A stretch of DNA of 7,237 nt, taken from contig CAKRKX010000105.1 in NCBI GenBank assembly GCA_934358675.1, forward strand, positions 1 to 7,237, in the 5' to 3' direction. Both the position numbers and the translations under genes were made by a program. Each line of letters starts with the position of its first letter. Within the stretch, counting starts at the first letter, position 1. The notes under the pieces are model-generated. The model searched no databases. It was not told the DNA's origin and saw only the letters and a list, made by a program, of their open reading frames with translations. Positions 1 through 5,567 of the stretch are shown one piece after another. Origin of the DNA: an uncultured Agathobacter sp. (GTDB taxonomy: Bacteria; Bacillota; Clostridia; Lachnospirales; Lachnospiraceae).

Positions 1-438
1 ATCAAGTGTTGCACGCATCTTTGTGTTGATCGTCTCACGTGATGTAAGTGTCTCATCCAGCTCGAGGTCACCGATGATGTTACGAAGCGTTGTTGCGGTC
101 AGATTCTCGATCGCCATAATCGGATTCTCAACGCCGTAAGCATAAAGCTTCGGATCGGTGATCTGGAAGTATACGACAGTATCGATCTGCATCGTTACGT
201 TATCCTTCGTGATAACCGGCTGCGGCGGGAAGTCAACAACCTGCTCCTTTAACAGTACCTTTCTCGCGATACGGTCAATAAACGGAACCTTAAAGTGAAG
301 ACCTACTGACCATGTTGTCAGATATCCTCCCAAACGCTCGATTACCATTGCATGTGCCTGCGGCACGATCTTGATGCAATTGACAAGTACCAACAGAATC
401 AGTACAACAATTACAATTCCTGCAATCAATGGACCCAT
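1..438 (-). CDS. SPFH/band 7 (stomatin, QmcA-like) membrane protein, 3' end outside window
   Basis: The first 146 residues are present and the rest runs off the left edge. The protein opens with a hydrophobic anchor (residues 4-20, MGPLIAGIVIVVLILL and on). It then shows the hallmark start of an SPFH domain: IVPQAHAMVIERLG near 24-37, a GLHFKVPFIDRI block near 46-57, and the VTMQIDTVVYFQITDP strand pair near 81-95. Proteins of this family (stomatin, QmcA/YbbK) sit in the membrane as large oligomers and are linked to membrane microdomains and protein quality control. The start is ATG at 436-438, preceded by AAGGAGG at 449-455, whose first bases overlap the stop codon of the upstream NfeD gene. 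The NfeD/SPFH pairing is a well-known conserved operon, which supports the assignment. The exact subfamily (QmcA-like versus HflC-like) cannot be settled without the C-terminus. No regulator of its own is visible, so it is most likely co-transcribed with nfeD. Confidence 0.93.
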   Translation of the reverse strand, partial: MGPLIAGIVIVVLILLVLVNCIKIVPQAHAMVIERLGGYLTTWSVGLHFKVPFIDRIARKVLLKEQVVDFPPQPVITKDNVTMQIDTVVYFQITDPKLYAYGVENPIMAIENLTATTLRNIIGDLELDETLTSRETINTKMRATLD

Positions 439-453
439 AGTTTCATTTCCTCC

Positions 454-906
454 TTATTCCTTCTCTACAATTAATTTTACACCACTGATGGCAACGACTC
501 TTGCGAGCTCCCCTGCCTCAATGGTCATATTATCATCACGGGTGCGCACCGTCCACTCCTGTCCGTGAACGACCGCCATACCGGTCTGATCAAGGTTACT
601 TACACGCTCCGCAATCCGGATCGATTCTCCGATAATACGGTCAGCGTTTGTGCTCTGTGTCTTGGAATTGATGTACTTGTTCGCCCACGGCCTTGTCGCA
701 GCAAGCAGACAAAGCGAAGCGATCAGAAACACAACAATCTGTACGATCGGATTCAGGCCTATGATCGCAGCAAGCAGCGCGATCAGCGATCCTGCCGCAA
801 ACCAGATACTCGTCAGTCCGACTGTGATCAGTTCTCCGACAACAAACACTACCAGAAGAATCACCCATAATGCGATCCATGGATCGATTCCAAATAATGT
901 CAACAT
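454..906 (-). CDS. NfeD-like membrane protein (short type, NfeD1b/YbbJ-like)
   Basis: This is a 150-residue protein with three hydrophobic segments (about 8-26, 30-50 and 52-71). They are followed by a soluble C-terminal domain (about 90-150) with the pattern of an NfeD OB-fold: G93, Q107-T-G-M, VVHGQEWTVRT near 112-122, I129-EAGELARVVAISGVKLIV. It lacks the N-terminal ClpP-like protease domain of long NfeD proteins. Short NfeD proteins are membrane partners of SPFH proteins, and the SPFH gene follows after a 15-bp gap. An upstream in-frame ATG at 940-942 would add 12 residues, but ATG 904-906 has AAGGAGG at 914-920 with 7-nt spacing and is preferred. The stop codon TAA merges with the ribosome-binding site of the next gene, suggesting coupled translation. 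The role in the cell is inferred from family pairing: assembling or modulating the SPFH complex in the membrane. Confidence 0.92.
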   Translation of the reverse strand: MLTLFGIDPWIALWVILLVVFVVGELITVGLTSIWFAAGSLIALLAAIIGLNPIVQIVVFLIASLCLLAATRPWANKYINSKTQSTNADRIIGESIRIAERVSNLDQTGMAVVHGQEWTVRTRDDNMTIEAGELARVVAISGVKLIVEKE

Positions 907-913
907 GGTTCTC

Positions 914-920
914 CCTCCTT
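914..920 (-). promoter_or_regulatory. Ribosome-binding site deciding the nfeD start
   Basis: AAGGAGG lies 7 nt before ATG 904-906. It supports the 150-residue start over an upstream in-frame ATG at 940-942, which falls inside the predicted promoter and has no such site. Confidence 0.85.
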
Positions 921-931
921 CACATAAACTC

Positions 932-960
932 ATTGTACCCAATGTTACTGAAAACTACAA
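932..960 (-). promoter_or_regulatory. Candidate sigma-A promoter for nfeD-SPFH
   Basis: In the 56-bp gap between the kinase gene and nfeD, the minus strand reads TTGTAG (955-960), a 17-base spacer, then TACAAT (932-937). The -10 matches the consensus at five of six positions; the -35 is weak (TTG conserved). Transcription would begin near 925 and give a very short leader. No terminator is visible after the kinase gene, so read-through from the two-component operon is also possible. Confidence 0.5.
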
Positions 961-962
961 TA

Positions 963-2168
963 CTAATCTTTTATTTGAATGAGAAATGCTTTCGCATATC
1001 TTTGTACATACGGATAATGCTGGATCTGCGGCTGCTGCACGAGACGCATCTTCCATCCGTGCATCTCCACCACTTTCTTTGCGATCGACAGTCCAAGTCC
1101 GCTGCCTCCGTTGCTTTTTCGAGACGCATCACCTCTGGCAAACGGCTCAAACAGATGCTCCTCCAGTTCCTGCGGAATGATTGCACCACTGTCGGCAACC
1201 ATTAGATACGTTGCGCCTTCCTGCCGGAAAAGGCATAGCATAATGCGCGTTCCCCTGTCATTGTGCCGCATCGCGTTCGTCAGAAGATTCGTGATCACGC
1301 GCGAAATCTGCACCTCATCCACCGACATCATGATCGGCTCATCCGGAATCTCCGCCTCAAGCATCATTCCCGCGTCCTCGGCATCCGAATAGATCAGTGC
1401 CGCATTCTCTCTTGCAATCTCACACAGATCGTGCGGCTTTCGATCCAGAGAAAAGCCTTCACTGTCCAGCTTTACATACTCAAACAGCAGATTGATCAGA
1501 TCATTCATGCGGTGCGACTTTCGTTGGATTGCAGCCAGATATGCCGCCTGTTGTTGCGGATCCTGCACCATTCCGTCCGCAAGTGCATTCGCGTAACCGC
1601 TCACCGTCGTCATCGGTGTCCGCAGATCATGTGCAATATCGGACAGCATCAGATTTCTTCTGCGATCAAACTCCTTCTGCTGTGCCTCGCGCTCTCTTTG
1701 AATCTCCCGAAACTCACGGATCGTGACCCGCGCAAAACATACAGCTCCCAGAATATACGGAAGCAGGATCGTCAGCGCAATCACCAGAAATACCAAAAAC
1801 AGCAAAAGTGCTTTTTGCCCCTCCAGAGAATAAATCGGTGTCGATTTGCTCATAGACGGCAGCACTGCTGCAAGACACTGCTGCACCTTCTCTCCCAATC
1901 CCTGTGCCGTCTCTCTGACCGGAGACGGAAGCATCGCTGTAAAAGCACTGCTCAATAATACAACCAGCATCGCAAATACAAAAAATATAGCTTCCGTACT
2001 TGAAATATTGATGTTTGATCCCCGAAACGGGAAGAAATATTCCAACAGGGGAGGGAATACCCACTTGTTCAATGCAAACGTTATAAAATATTCCGTAATT
2101 CCTACCAAAAGCAGGATTTCTATGAACTTTTTAATCAGAAACCATTCAAGACTGTCCTGTCGTTTCAT
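963..2168 (-). CDS. Membrane sensor histidine kinase (VanS-like, HisKA plus HATPase)
   Basis: This is a 401-residue kinase. Hydrophobic segments lie at about 11-32, 60-80 and 119-146, followed by a charged, probably coiled-coil linker (148-172) and the HisKA H-box SDIAHDLRTP with phospho-acceptor H180. The ATP-binding domain shows an N-box (NLLTNAMRHN, 294-303), a G1-like DSGAI (326-330), an F-box LFEPFARGD (339-347) and G2 GGSGLGL (354-360). It should autophosphorylate H180 and pass the phosphate to the response regulator encoded just upstream. The regulator stop TAG is immediately followed by the kinase ATG, and GGAG at 2175-2178 lies inside the regulator gene, so translation is coupled. 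No clear HAMP domain or large extracytoplasmic sensor domain is seen. Three hydrophobic stretches leave the topology ambiguous, since the kinase domain must be cytoplasmic. The signal is unknown. The second glycine of the usual DxGxG G1 motif is alanine (A329). Confidence 0.95.
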   Translation of the reverse strand: MKRQDSLEWFLIKKFIEILLLVGITEYFITFALNKWVFPPLLEYFFPFRGSNINISSTEAIFFVFAMLVVLLSSAFTAMLPSPVRETAQGLGEKVQQCLAAVLPSMSKSTPIYSLEGQKALLLFLVFLVIALTILLPYILGAVCFARVTIREFREIQREREAQQKEFDRRRNLMLSDIAHDLRTPMTTVSGYANALADGMVQDPQQQAAYLAAIQRKSHRMNDLINLLFEYVKLDSEGFSLDRKPHDLCEIARENAALIYSDAEDAGMMLEAEIPDEPIMMSVDEVQISRVITNLLTNAMRHNDRGTRIMLCLFRQEGATYLMVADSGAIIPQELEEHLFEPFARGDASRKSNGGSGLGLSIAKKVVEMHGWKMRLVQQPQIQHYPYVQRYAKAFLIQIKD

Positions 2169-2852
2169 CTACTTCTCCAACCGGTATCCAAGGCCACGGA
2201 TCGTGCGAATATATGCAGACGGATCCTCATCCAGCTTCGCGCGAAGCTTGCTGATACAGACCATAATATTGTTGTCGGCAACAATATAAGTCTCTCCCCA
2301 TCCTTGCTCATAAATCTGCTGCTTCGTAAATACCTTGCCCGGATGCTGCATAAAAAGCTCCATGATCCGGTACTCCACGGAAGTAAGTTCGATCAACTGC
2401 CCCGCCTTTTTGAGCGTGCACGATTCCGCATCCAGCGTCAGATCCCGTACCGTAATCTCGCCACGCGCAGCATCCTGTGTTCCCAATGAATAAAAGCGGC
2501 GAATATTCGAATTTACACGAGCCACTGCTTCAAGCGGATTGAACGGTTTCGAAAGATAATCGTCCGCACCCAGATTCAATCCCAGAATTTTCTCCGAATC
2601 CGCATCCTTTGCAGACAGGATCAGCACCGGAATATTGCTCTCTTTTCGAAGTTCCTGCAGCACATGATAACCGTCCATTTTCGGCATCATAATATCCAGC
2701 ACACACAGATCCGGTTTCTCGGTGCACAACCGGTCAAGTGCCTGCTGCCCGTCTTCCGCTTCTACCACTTCATATTGTTCATTTTCAAGGTAAAGCCGGA
2801 GAAGATCCCTGATCTCCGGCTCATCATCTGCGATCAAAATTTTGTATCCCAT
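2169..2852 (-). CDS. OmpR/PhoB-family response regulator (VanR-like)
   Basis: This is a 227-residue two-domain regulator of typical family length. The receiver domain (about 3-118) has the acidic pocket D9-D10, phospho-acceptor D53 in VLDIMMPKMDG, conserved S80 (LSAKD) and K102 (SKPFNPLE). The DNA-binding winged helix (about 132-226) shows LTSVEYRIMELF, a recognition-helix region around NNIMVCISKLRAKL, and the terminal RTIRGLGYRLEK. It is expected to act as a dimer on direct-repeat DNA sites when phosphorylated by the adjacent kinase. The gene starts 8 bp after the DUF975 stop codon. Its ribosome-binding site TAGGAG (2858-2863) contains that stop, so the two are probably translationally linked. 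Target genes are unknown; autoregulation of this operon is a reasonable guess only. Confidence 0.97.
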   Translation of the reverse strand: MGYKILIADDEPEIRDLLRLYLENEQYEVVEAEDGQQALDRLCTEKPDLCVLDIMMPKMDGYHVLQELRKESNIPVLILSAKDADSEKILGLNLGADDYLSKPFNPLEAVARVNSNIRRFYSLGTQDAARGEITVRDLTLDAESCTLKKAGQLIELTSVEYRIMELFMQHPGKVFTKQQIYEQGWGETYIVADNNIMVCISKLRAKLDEDPSAYIRTIRGLGYRLEK

Positions 2853-2860
2853 AGTTTCTC

Positions 2861-3841
2861 CTACTGGTTTGGATTTTCCTCCACTATACTATCTGAAGCA
2901 GAATTTGTAAATCCGTTTGGTGCGGTGTATGGCGATGCGCCATCCTGTGCTTCACCGAAACCGTTTGGCGTTCCATTAAAATTGTTTGACGCGCCATCAA
3001 AATTGTTTGGCATTCCGTTAAATCCGTTCGGTGCTCCATAAGGATTTCCGTAGCGAAGCGCCTCATATAAAGCTGCATGGGTTGCATCCATGTATGGCTG
3101 AACGTAAAAGATTCCAAGAATTCCAAGTGTAATTGCAGATAAAATATTCCATCCGATAAAAGACAGATCCAGCACAAATGCTCTCCACTTCTGACCGCTC
3201 ATCATACGCTTGCTCTCTGCGAAAGCCTGCTCTCTGCTCATCTGCGGATTCTCAGCCAGCAGATAAGGGATCATCTGATACTCATAAGATTTTACGATAC
3301 CAGGAATGATAAAAAGGAACGTCCACAAAATGGTATACAGATCACGGAAGAACATCGTCTTTGTTATATTCTTGTAGTTATTATCAAATGCAAATCCTAC
3401 ATTTCCAACCTGTGCCGACTCATTTAAGTTACGCACATAGAATCTCTTGCATCCGACTTCAATCGGATTGCAGATAAATACATCCAGCAAAACGACAACC
3501 GACATAAGGATCAGGAAAATAATAATGAACGTAATTCCAAAGATTGCAAGTGCTGCAAATGCAGTACCGGAATGACCATGAGAAGCTCCATCCTGAAAGC
3601 CTTCCGCAAAACCATTCGTAAACTCTCTGATTACATCATAATCCGATTCATCATCATAATCATCGGTATACGACTCATCCGAGCCTGACATTCCATCACT
3701 GAGTCCTCTCGAAAAACTGCCTGCTCCTGTTCCGCCGCCCCCGACAATGAGTGCCAGCAGCAAGCTGATCAAAACGCTCTTCCAATAATTTCGTTTAAAT
3801 GAGAATTTTGCTTTGCCTTTTAACTCTGCTCTATTCCACAT
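2861..3841 (-). CDS. DUF975 family multi-pass membrane protein with acidic loop and repeat tail
   Basis: This is a 326-residue protein. It has the family's usual opening (MWNRAELKGKAK), hydrophobic segments at about 22-37, 94-124, 167-185 and 226-246, and the characteristic conserved stretch from KSYEYQMIPYLLAENP (184-199) through SREQAFAESKRMM (202-214) to PYMDATHAALYEALR (249-263). Two unusual regions stand out. One is an Asp/Glu-rich, probably extracytoplasmic loop after the first segment (about 54-85). The other is a C-terminal tail (about 267-311) built of heptads of the form [A/M/T]-[P/S]-N-[G/N]-F-[N/D/G]-[G/E]. An in-frame ATG ten codons upstream exists, but AAAGGAGG at 3849-3856 places the start at 3839-3841. 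The biochemical function of DUF975 is not known to me. Its position as first gene of an operon with a response regulator and sensor kinase suggests a role as signal partner or regulated membrane component, which is inference. Confidence 0.88.
   Translation of the reverse strand: MWNRAELKGKAKFSFKRNYWKSVLISLLLALIVGGGGTGAGSFSRGLSDGMSGSDESYTDDYDDESDYDVIREFTNGFAEGFQDGASHGHSGTAFAALAIFGITFIIIFLILMSVVVLLDVFICNPIEVGCKRFYVRNLNESAQVGNVGFAFDNNYKNITKTMFFRDLYTILWTFLFIIPGIVKSYEYQMIPYLLAENPQMSREQAFAESKRMMSGQKWRAFVLDLSFIGWNILSAITLGILGIFYVQPYMDATHAALYEALRYGNPYGAPNGFNGMPNNFDGASNNFNGTPNGFGEAQDGASPYTAPNGFTNSASDSIVEENPNQ
2958..3041 (-). repeat. 21-bp tandem repeat in the DUF975 tail (about four copies)
   Basis: Four consecutive 21-bp units lie at 2958-2978, 2979-2999, 3000-3020 and 3021-3041, sharing a core like AAA(T/C)(T/C)GTTTGG(C)N(T/C)TCC(A/G)TTA on the plus strand. 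The unit is a multiple of three, so copies add or remove seven residues without breaking the frame. A related APNGF segment lies further toward the C-terminus, with its Phe codon at 2909-2911. Confidence 0.8.
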
Positions 3842-3848
3842 ATTAAGA

Positions 3849-3856
3849 CCTCCTTT
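3849..3856 (-). promoter_or_regulatory. Ribosome-binding site deciding the DUF975 start
   Basis: AAAGGAGG lies 7 nt before ATG 3839-3841. The alternative in-frame ATG 30 bases upstream would place this strong site inside the coding region. Confidence 0.85.
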
Positions 3857-3882
3857 AAAGCTCTGCTTCATTTTATGGACTT

Positions 3883-3910
3883 ATCTTAACACGGAATTCT
3901 TAGCATCAAA
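3883..3910 (-). promoter_or_regulatory. Candidate promoter for the DUF975-regulator-kinase operon
   Basis: The minus strand carries an extended -10, TGT followed by TAAGAT (3883-3888). Upstream is a weak -35: TTGATG (3904-3909) at 15-base spacing, or TTTGAT (3905-3910) at 16. It lies about 40 bp before the DUF975 ribosome-binding site and downstream of the rpsR terminator, where a promoter is expected. The -35 is poor, so the call is tentative. Confidence 0.4.
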
Positions 3911-3999
3911 CACGCAAAACCTTAATATTACCTTATTACAGATTAATAAATTCCAAACCGTCCTGATCCATAACGCCACGCAGTGCACAGTTGATTTCT

Positions 4000-4034
4000 A
4001 AAAAAAAGACCAACCATCCGAAGATAGTTGGTCT
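4000..4034 (-). terminator. Rho-independent terminator after rpsR
   Basis: On the minus strand, AGACCAACTATC and GATGGTTGGTCT form a 12-bp stem (one G-U pair) closed by a UUCG loop with a C-G closing pair, an especially stable loop. A run of T follows directly (4000-4007). It begins 10 bp after the rpsR stop codon. It separates the ribosomal operon from the DUF975 operon, which needs its own promoter. Confidence 0.95.
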
Positions 4035-4044
4035 AACGTACGAT

Positions 4045-4308
4045 TTAATCGCAAACGTAAGGCATCATTGCTAAATGACGTGCTCTCTTGATTGCTACTG
4101 TAAGAGCTCTCTGATGCTTAGCACAGTTTCCTGTGATACGACGAGGAAGGATCTTTCCTCTCTCAGAGATGTATCTCTTTAACTTATTGATATCCTTATA
4201 ATCAATGACATTATCCTTGCCACAGAACACACATACCTTTTTTCTTCTACGCATAGGTCTTCTCTTCATTGAAGAACCTTCACGATCAGCTGTCTTATTG
4301 TAAGCCAT
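4045..4308 (-). CDS. rpsR: 30S ribosomal protein bS18
   Basis: This is an 87-residue basic protein of normal S18 length, with the family core [20 protein letters not shown] (34-53), [25 protein letters not shown] (56-80) and the MMPY ending. S18 binds 16S rRNA on the 30S platform as a partner of S6, whose gene opens this operon. C26, C29 and C62, with H65, fit the cysteine-containing, probably metal-binding variant of S18 that many bacteria have lost. The start is ATG 4306-4308 with AAGGAGG at 4317-4323; a longer in-frame ATG at 4342-4344 lies inside a predicted RNA stem and is disfavoured. The 102-bp spacer from ssb is unusually long for this operon and folds strongly. Transcription ends at the terminator just downstream. 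Confidence 0.98.
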   Translation of the reverse strand: MAYNKTADREGSSMKRRPMRRRKKVCVFCGKDNVIDYKDINKLKRYISERGKILPRRITGNCAKHQRALTVAIKRARHLAMMPYVCD

Positions 4309-4316
4309 GTTGGTTA

Positions 4317-4323
4317 CCTCCTT
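4317..4323 (-). promoter_or_regulatory. Ribosome-binding site of rpsR
   Basis: AAGGAGG lies 8 nt before ATG 4306-4308. The bases between it and the start codon include ACCAAC (4309-4314), which can pair with an upstream RNA segment (see the ssb-rpsR spacer). Confidence 0.85.
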
Positions 4324-4331
4324 AATTTTTG

Positions 4332-4403
4332 AACACCAACCCATTCGAAATCGCTTTCAGCGAGGGTTGGCGCTGCATGTTAAGTTTTCTACGAAAACTT
4401 AAC
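4332..4403 (-). promoter_or_regulatory. Two stem-loops in the ssb-rpsR spacer
   Basis: The spacer transcript holds two structures. The first (4379-4403) is a perfect 11-bp A/T-rich hairpin, GTTAAGTTTTC and GAAAACTTAAC around a GTA loop. The second (4332-4374) is an 11-bp stem with two G-U pairs, centred on CCAACCC (4364-4370) and GGGTTGG (4336-4342). It encloses a 5-bp TCGCT/AGCGA hairpin with a GAA loop, leaving an 8-nt bulge on the 3' side. Neither is followed by a T run on the transcribed strand, so they do not look like terminators. A regulatory or RNA-processing role is inferred. Confidence 0.55.
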
Positions 4404-4410
4404 ACATCTT

Positions 4411-4854
4411 TTAGTTAAATGGTAATTCTTCGTCAATTCCTTCCGGAATATTCATAAAACCATCTCCGGCAGCTCCGCTCGGTGATGGAGCACTTGGTGC
4501 ACCGCCAAAATCATTGCCTGCTGAGCTGTTGTTCTTGCTCTCTGCAAACTCAACGTTCTCAGCGACAACGTCTGTTGTGTATACACGCTGTCCATCCTTA
4601 TTTGTGTAGCTACCTGTCTGTATACGACCTTCAAGAACGAACTTCGTTCCCTTGCGGCCAAATCTCTCCAGAAACTCAGCTGTTCTGCCAAAGGCAACAC
4701 AGTTAATGAAATCCGCTGTCTGCTCGTCATTGTCACGACGGAAGCGACGGTCAACTGCAAGTGAAAATCTTGCGATAGCAGTTGAACTCTCCCCCTGTGA
4801 GTAACGGATCTCAGCATCTCTGGTCAGTCTTCCCATAAGAATAACTTTATTCAT
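4411..4854 (-). CDS. ssb: Single-stranded DNA-binding protein
   Basis: This is a 147-residue protein. The N-terminal OB-fold (about 1-105) begins MNKVILMGRLTRDAEIRYS and contains the FINCVAFGRTAEFLERFGRKGT segment (49-70, split here by eye into two strands) and the VVAENVEFAES strand (96-106). A flexible Gly/Ser/Ala/Pro-rich linker (about 107-135) leads to an acidic tip DEELPFN (141-147). The protein coats single-stranded DNA as a tetramer in replication and repair, and the acidic tip recruits partner enzymes. Most SSB tips end in Pro-Phe; here an Asn follows the Phe. The start ATG 4852-4854 is preceded by TAGGAG at 4860-4865. It sits 21 bp after rpsF and is co-transcribed with it from the rpsF promoter, the classical rpsF-ssb-rpsR order of Gram-positive bacteria. 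Confidence 0.98.
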   Translation of the reverse strand: MNKVILMGRLTRDAEIRYSQGESSTAIARFSLAVDRRFRRDNDEQTADFINCVAFGRTAEFLERFGRKGTKFVLEGRIQTGSYTNKDGQRVYTTDVVAENVEFAESKNNSSAGNDFGGAPSAPSPSGAAGDGFMNIPEGIDEELPFN

Positions 4855-4875
4855 ACGATCTCCTACTTTCTTATA

Positions 4876-5166
4876 CTATGCCTCGTCTTTTCTAACGCAT
4901 AAGAAACGAAGAACATTGTCCATGATACGAACATCCTGCTCAACCTTTGCAGGAACATCAGATGCAGCATCGAACTGGATGAAGTAGTAGAAACCTTCGC
5001 TCATCTTCTGAACGTCGTAAGCTAACTTCTTCTTACCCCATTCTTCAACTTCTGTTACAGTACCGCCTGCACGAGTGATGTACTCTTTTGCCTTCTCAAC
5101 GGTTGCTGTTCTCGCATCATCTTCGATCTTTGCACTAACTACGAGTGCTAATTCATACTTGTTCAT
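4876..5166 (-). CDS. rpsF: 30S ribosomal protein bS6
   Basis: This is a 96-residue protein of normal S6 length. It shows the ferredoxin-like fold sequence MNKYELALVVSAKIEDD, the GGTVTEVEEWGKKKLAYDVQK block (34-54), the GFYYFIQFDA strand (58-67) and the IMDNVLRFLCVRKDE ending. S6 forms a heterodimer with S18 on the 30S platform. The start is ATG 5164-5166 with AAGGAGG at 5177-5183, at somewhat long (10-nt) spacing. It is the first gene of its operon, with a promoter about 80 bp upstream and a hairpin leader that could carry feedback control by the S6-S18 complex. The stop codon is TAG. Confidence 0.98.
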   Translation of the reverse strand: MNKYELALVVSAKIEDDARTATVEKAKEYITRAGGTVTEVEEWGKKKLAYDVQKMSEGFYYFIQFDAASDVPAKVEQDVRIMDNVLRFLCVRKDEA

Positions 5167-5176
5167 GCGAATTTTA

Positions 5177-5223
5177 CCTCCTTTTGGTCTCTGGCTCGCA
5201 GGATATGCCTGCGAACAAGGAAA
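5177..5223 (-). promoter_or_regulatory. rpsF leader with hairpin and possible anti-ribosome-binding segment
   Basis: The leader transcript contains a perfect 7-bp hairpin TCGCAGG-CATAT-CCTGCGA (5196-5214). Just before it, TTTCCTT (5217-5223) can pair with the rpsF ribosome-binding site AAGGAGG (5177-5183): five Watson-Crick pairs and two G-U. This would enclose the hairpin and hide the site. Leaders of rpsF that bind the S6-S18 complex are known in many bacteria. I do not see the CCG element I remember from that motif, so membership is uncertain. Confidence 0.45.
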
Positions 5224-5244
5224 AAATAGTTATCACGAGGATAT

Positions 5245-5273
5245 ACTATACCATCTTTTCGCCCATATTTCAA
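5245..5273 (-). promoter_or_regulatory. Sigma-A promoter of rpsF-ssb-rpsR
   Basis: The minus strand reads TTGAAA (5268-5273), a spacer of exactly 17 bases, then TATAGT (5245-5250) preceded by TGG, an extended -10. Both hexamers are close to consensus. Initiation is expected near 5237, giving a leader of about 70 nt. The position just downstream of the DUF951 stop codon makes this the natural start of the ribosomal operon. Confidence 0.85.
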
Positions 5274-5290
5274 GGGTTTTTTCAAATTTT

Positions 5291-5482
5291 TTACTCCGGC
5301 TTGCGAAGTCCGCGGGTATTCTTCTCGACAAGCTTACGCGCCACCATCACCTGATGTCCGCAGCCCATGCATTTCAGGCGAAAGTCCGCACCAACGCGCA
5401 AGATCTCCCACTCATTACTGCCACAAGGATGCGGCTTTTTTAATTTTACGATATCCCCTACTTCATAATGATACTGATTCAT
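5291..5482 (-). CDS. DUF951 family small protein
   Basis: This is a 63-residue protein with the family signature: YEVGDIVKLKKPHPCG (6-21), WEILRVGADFRLKC (25-38) and CMGCGHQVMVARKL (38-51). C20, C38 and C41 with H19/H43 suggest a small metal-binding or SH3-like fold; function is not established. The start ATG 5480-5482 is supported by GAGGA at 5490-5494 and by the family's usual length. A longer in-frame reading from 5597-5599 would overlap the sirtuin gene and adds unconserved sequence. From memory, DUF951 genes (YyzM in Bacillus subtilis) lie near rpsF-ssb-rpsR in other Firmicutes, matching this position. It follows the sirtuin gene by 85 bp, with no convincing promoter of its own and no terminator after it. 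Confidence 0.87.
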   Translation of the reverse strand: MNQYHYEVGDIVKLKKPHPCGSNEWEILRVGADFRLKCMGCGHQVMVARKLVEKNTRGLRKPE

Positions 5483-5567
5483 GGATGATTCCTCGCCCTT
5501 TCTATGAATTATGACATATAAAACAACCTTTTTCCATGCATGTGATACACATTCTGATTCCCACAAA

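Noticed and set aside
1263..1958. A 231-codon open frame on the plus strand
   Set aside because: It lies wholly antisense to the histidine kinase, whose motifs are complete. Its composition (many Arg, His, Ser, Cys) is typical of an antisense shadow, and no ribosome-binding site precedes it.
3936..3971. A short minus-strand frame (MDQDGLEFINL) between rpsR and the DUF975 gene
   Set aside because: It has eleven codons, no ribosome-binding site and no extension to a better start. The open frame upstream of it runs through the rpsR terminator. Probably chance.
4379..4403. The 11-bp spacer hairpin as a terminator between ssb and rpsR
   Set aside because: The stem is A/T-rich and is followed on the minus strand by ATGCAGCGCC, with no T run. 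rpsR also has no separate promoter that I can see, so it must be read through.
5483..5567. A promoter for the DUF951 gene in the gap after the sirtuin gene
   Set aside because: A CATAAT-like -10 is present, but no acceptable -35 lies 16 to 18 bases upstream. Evidence is too weak to list as a feature.
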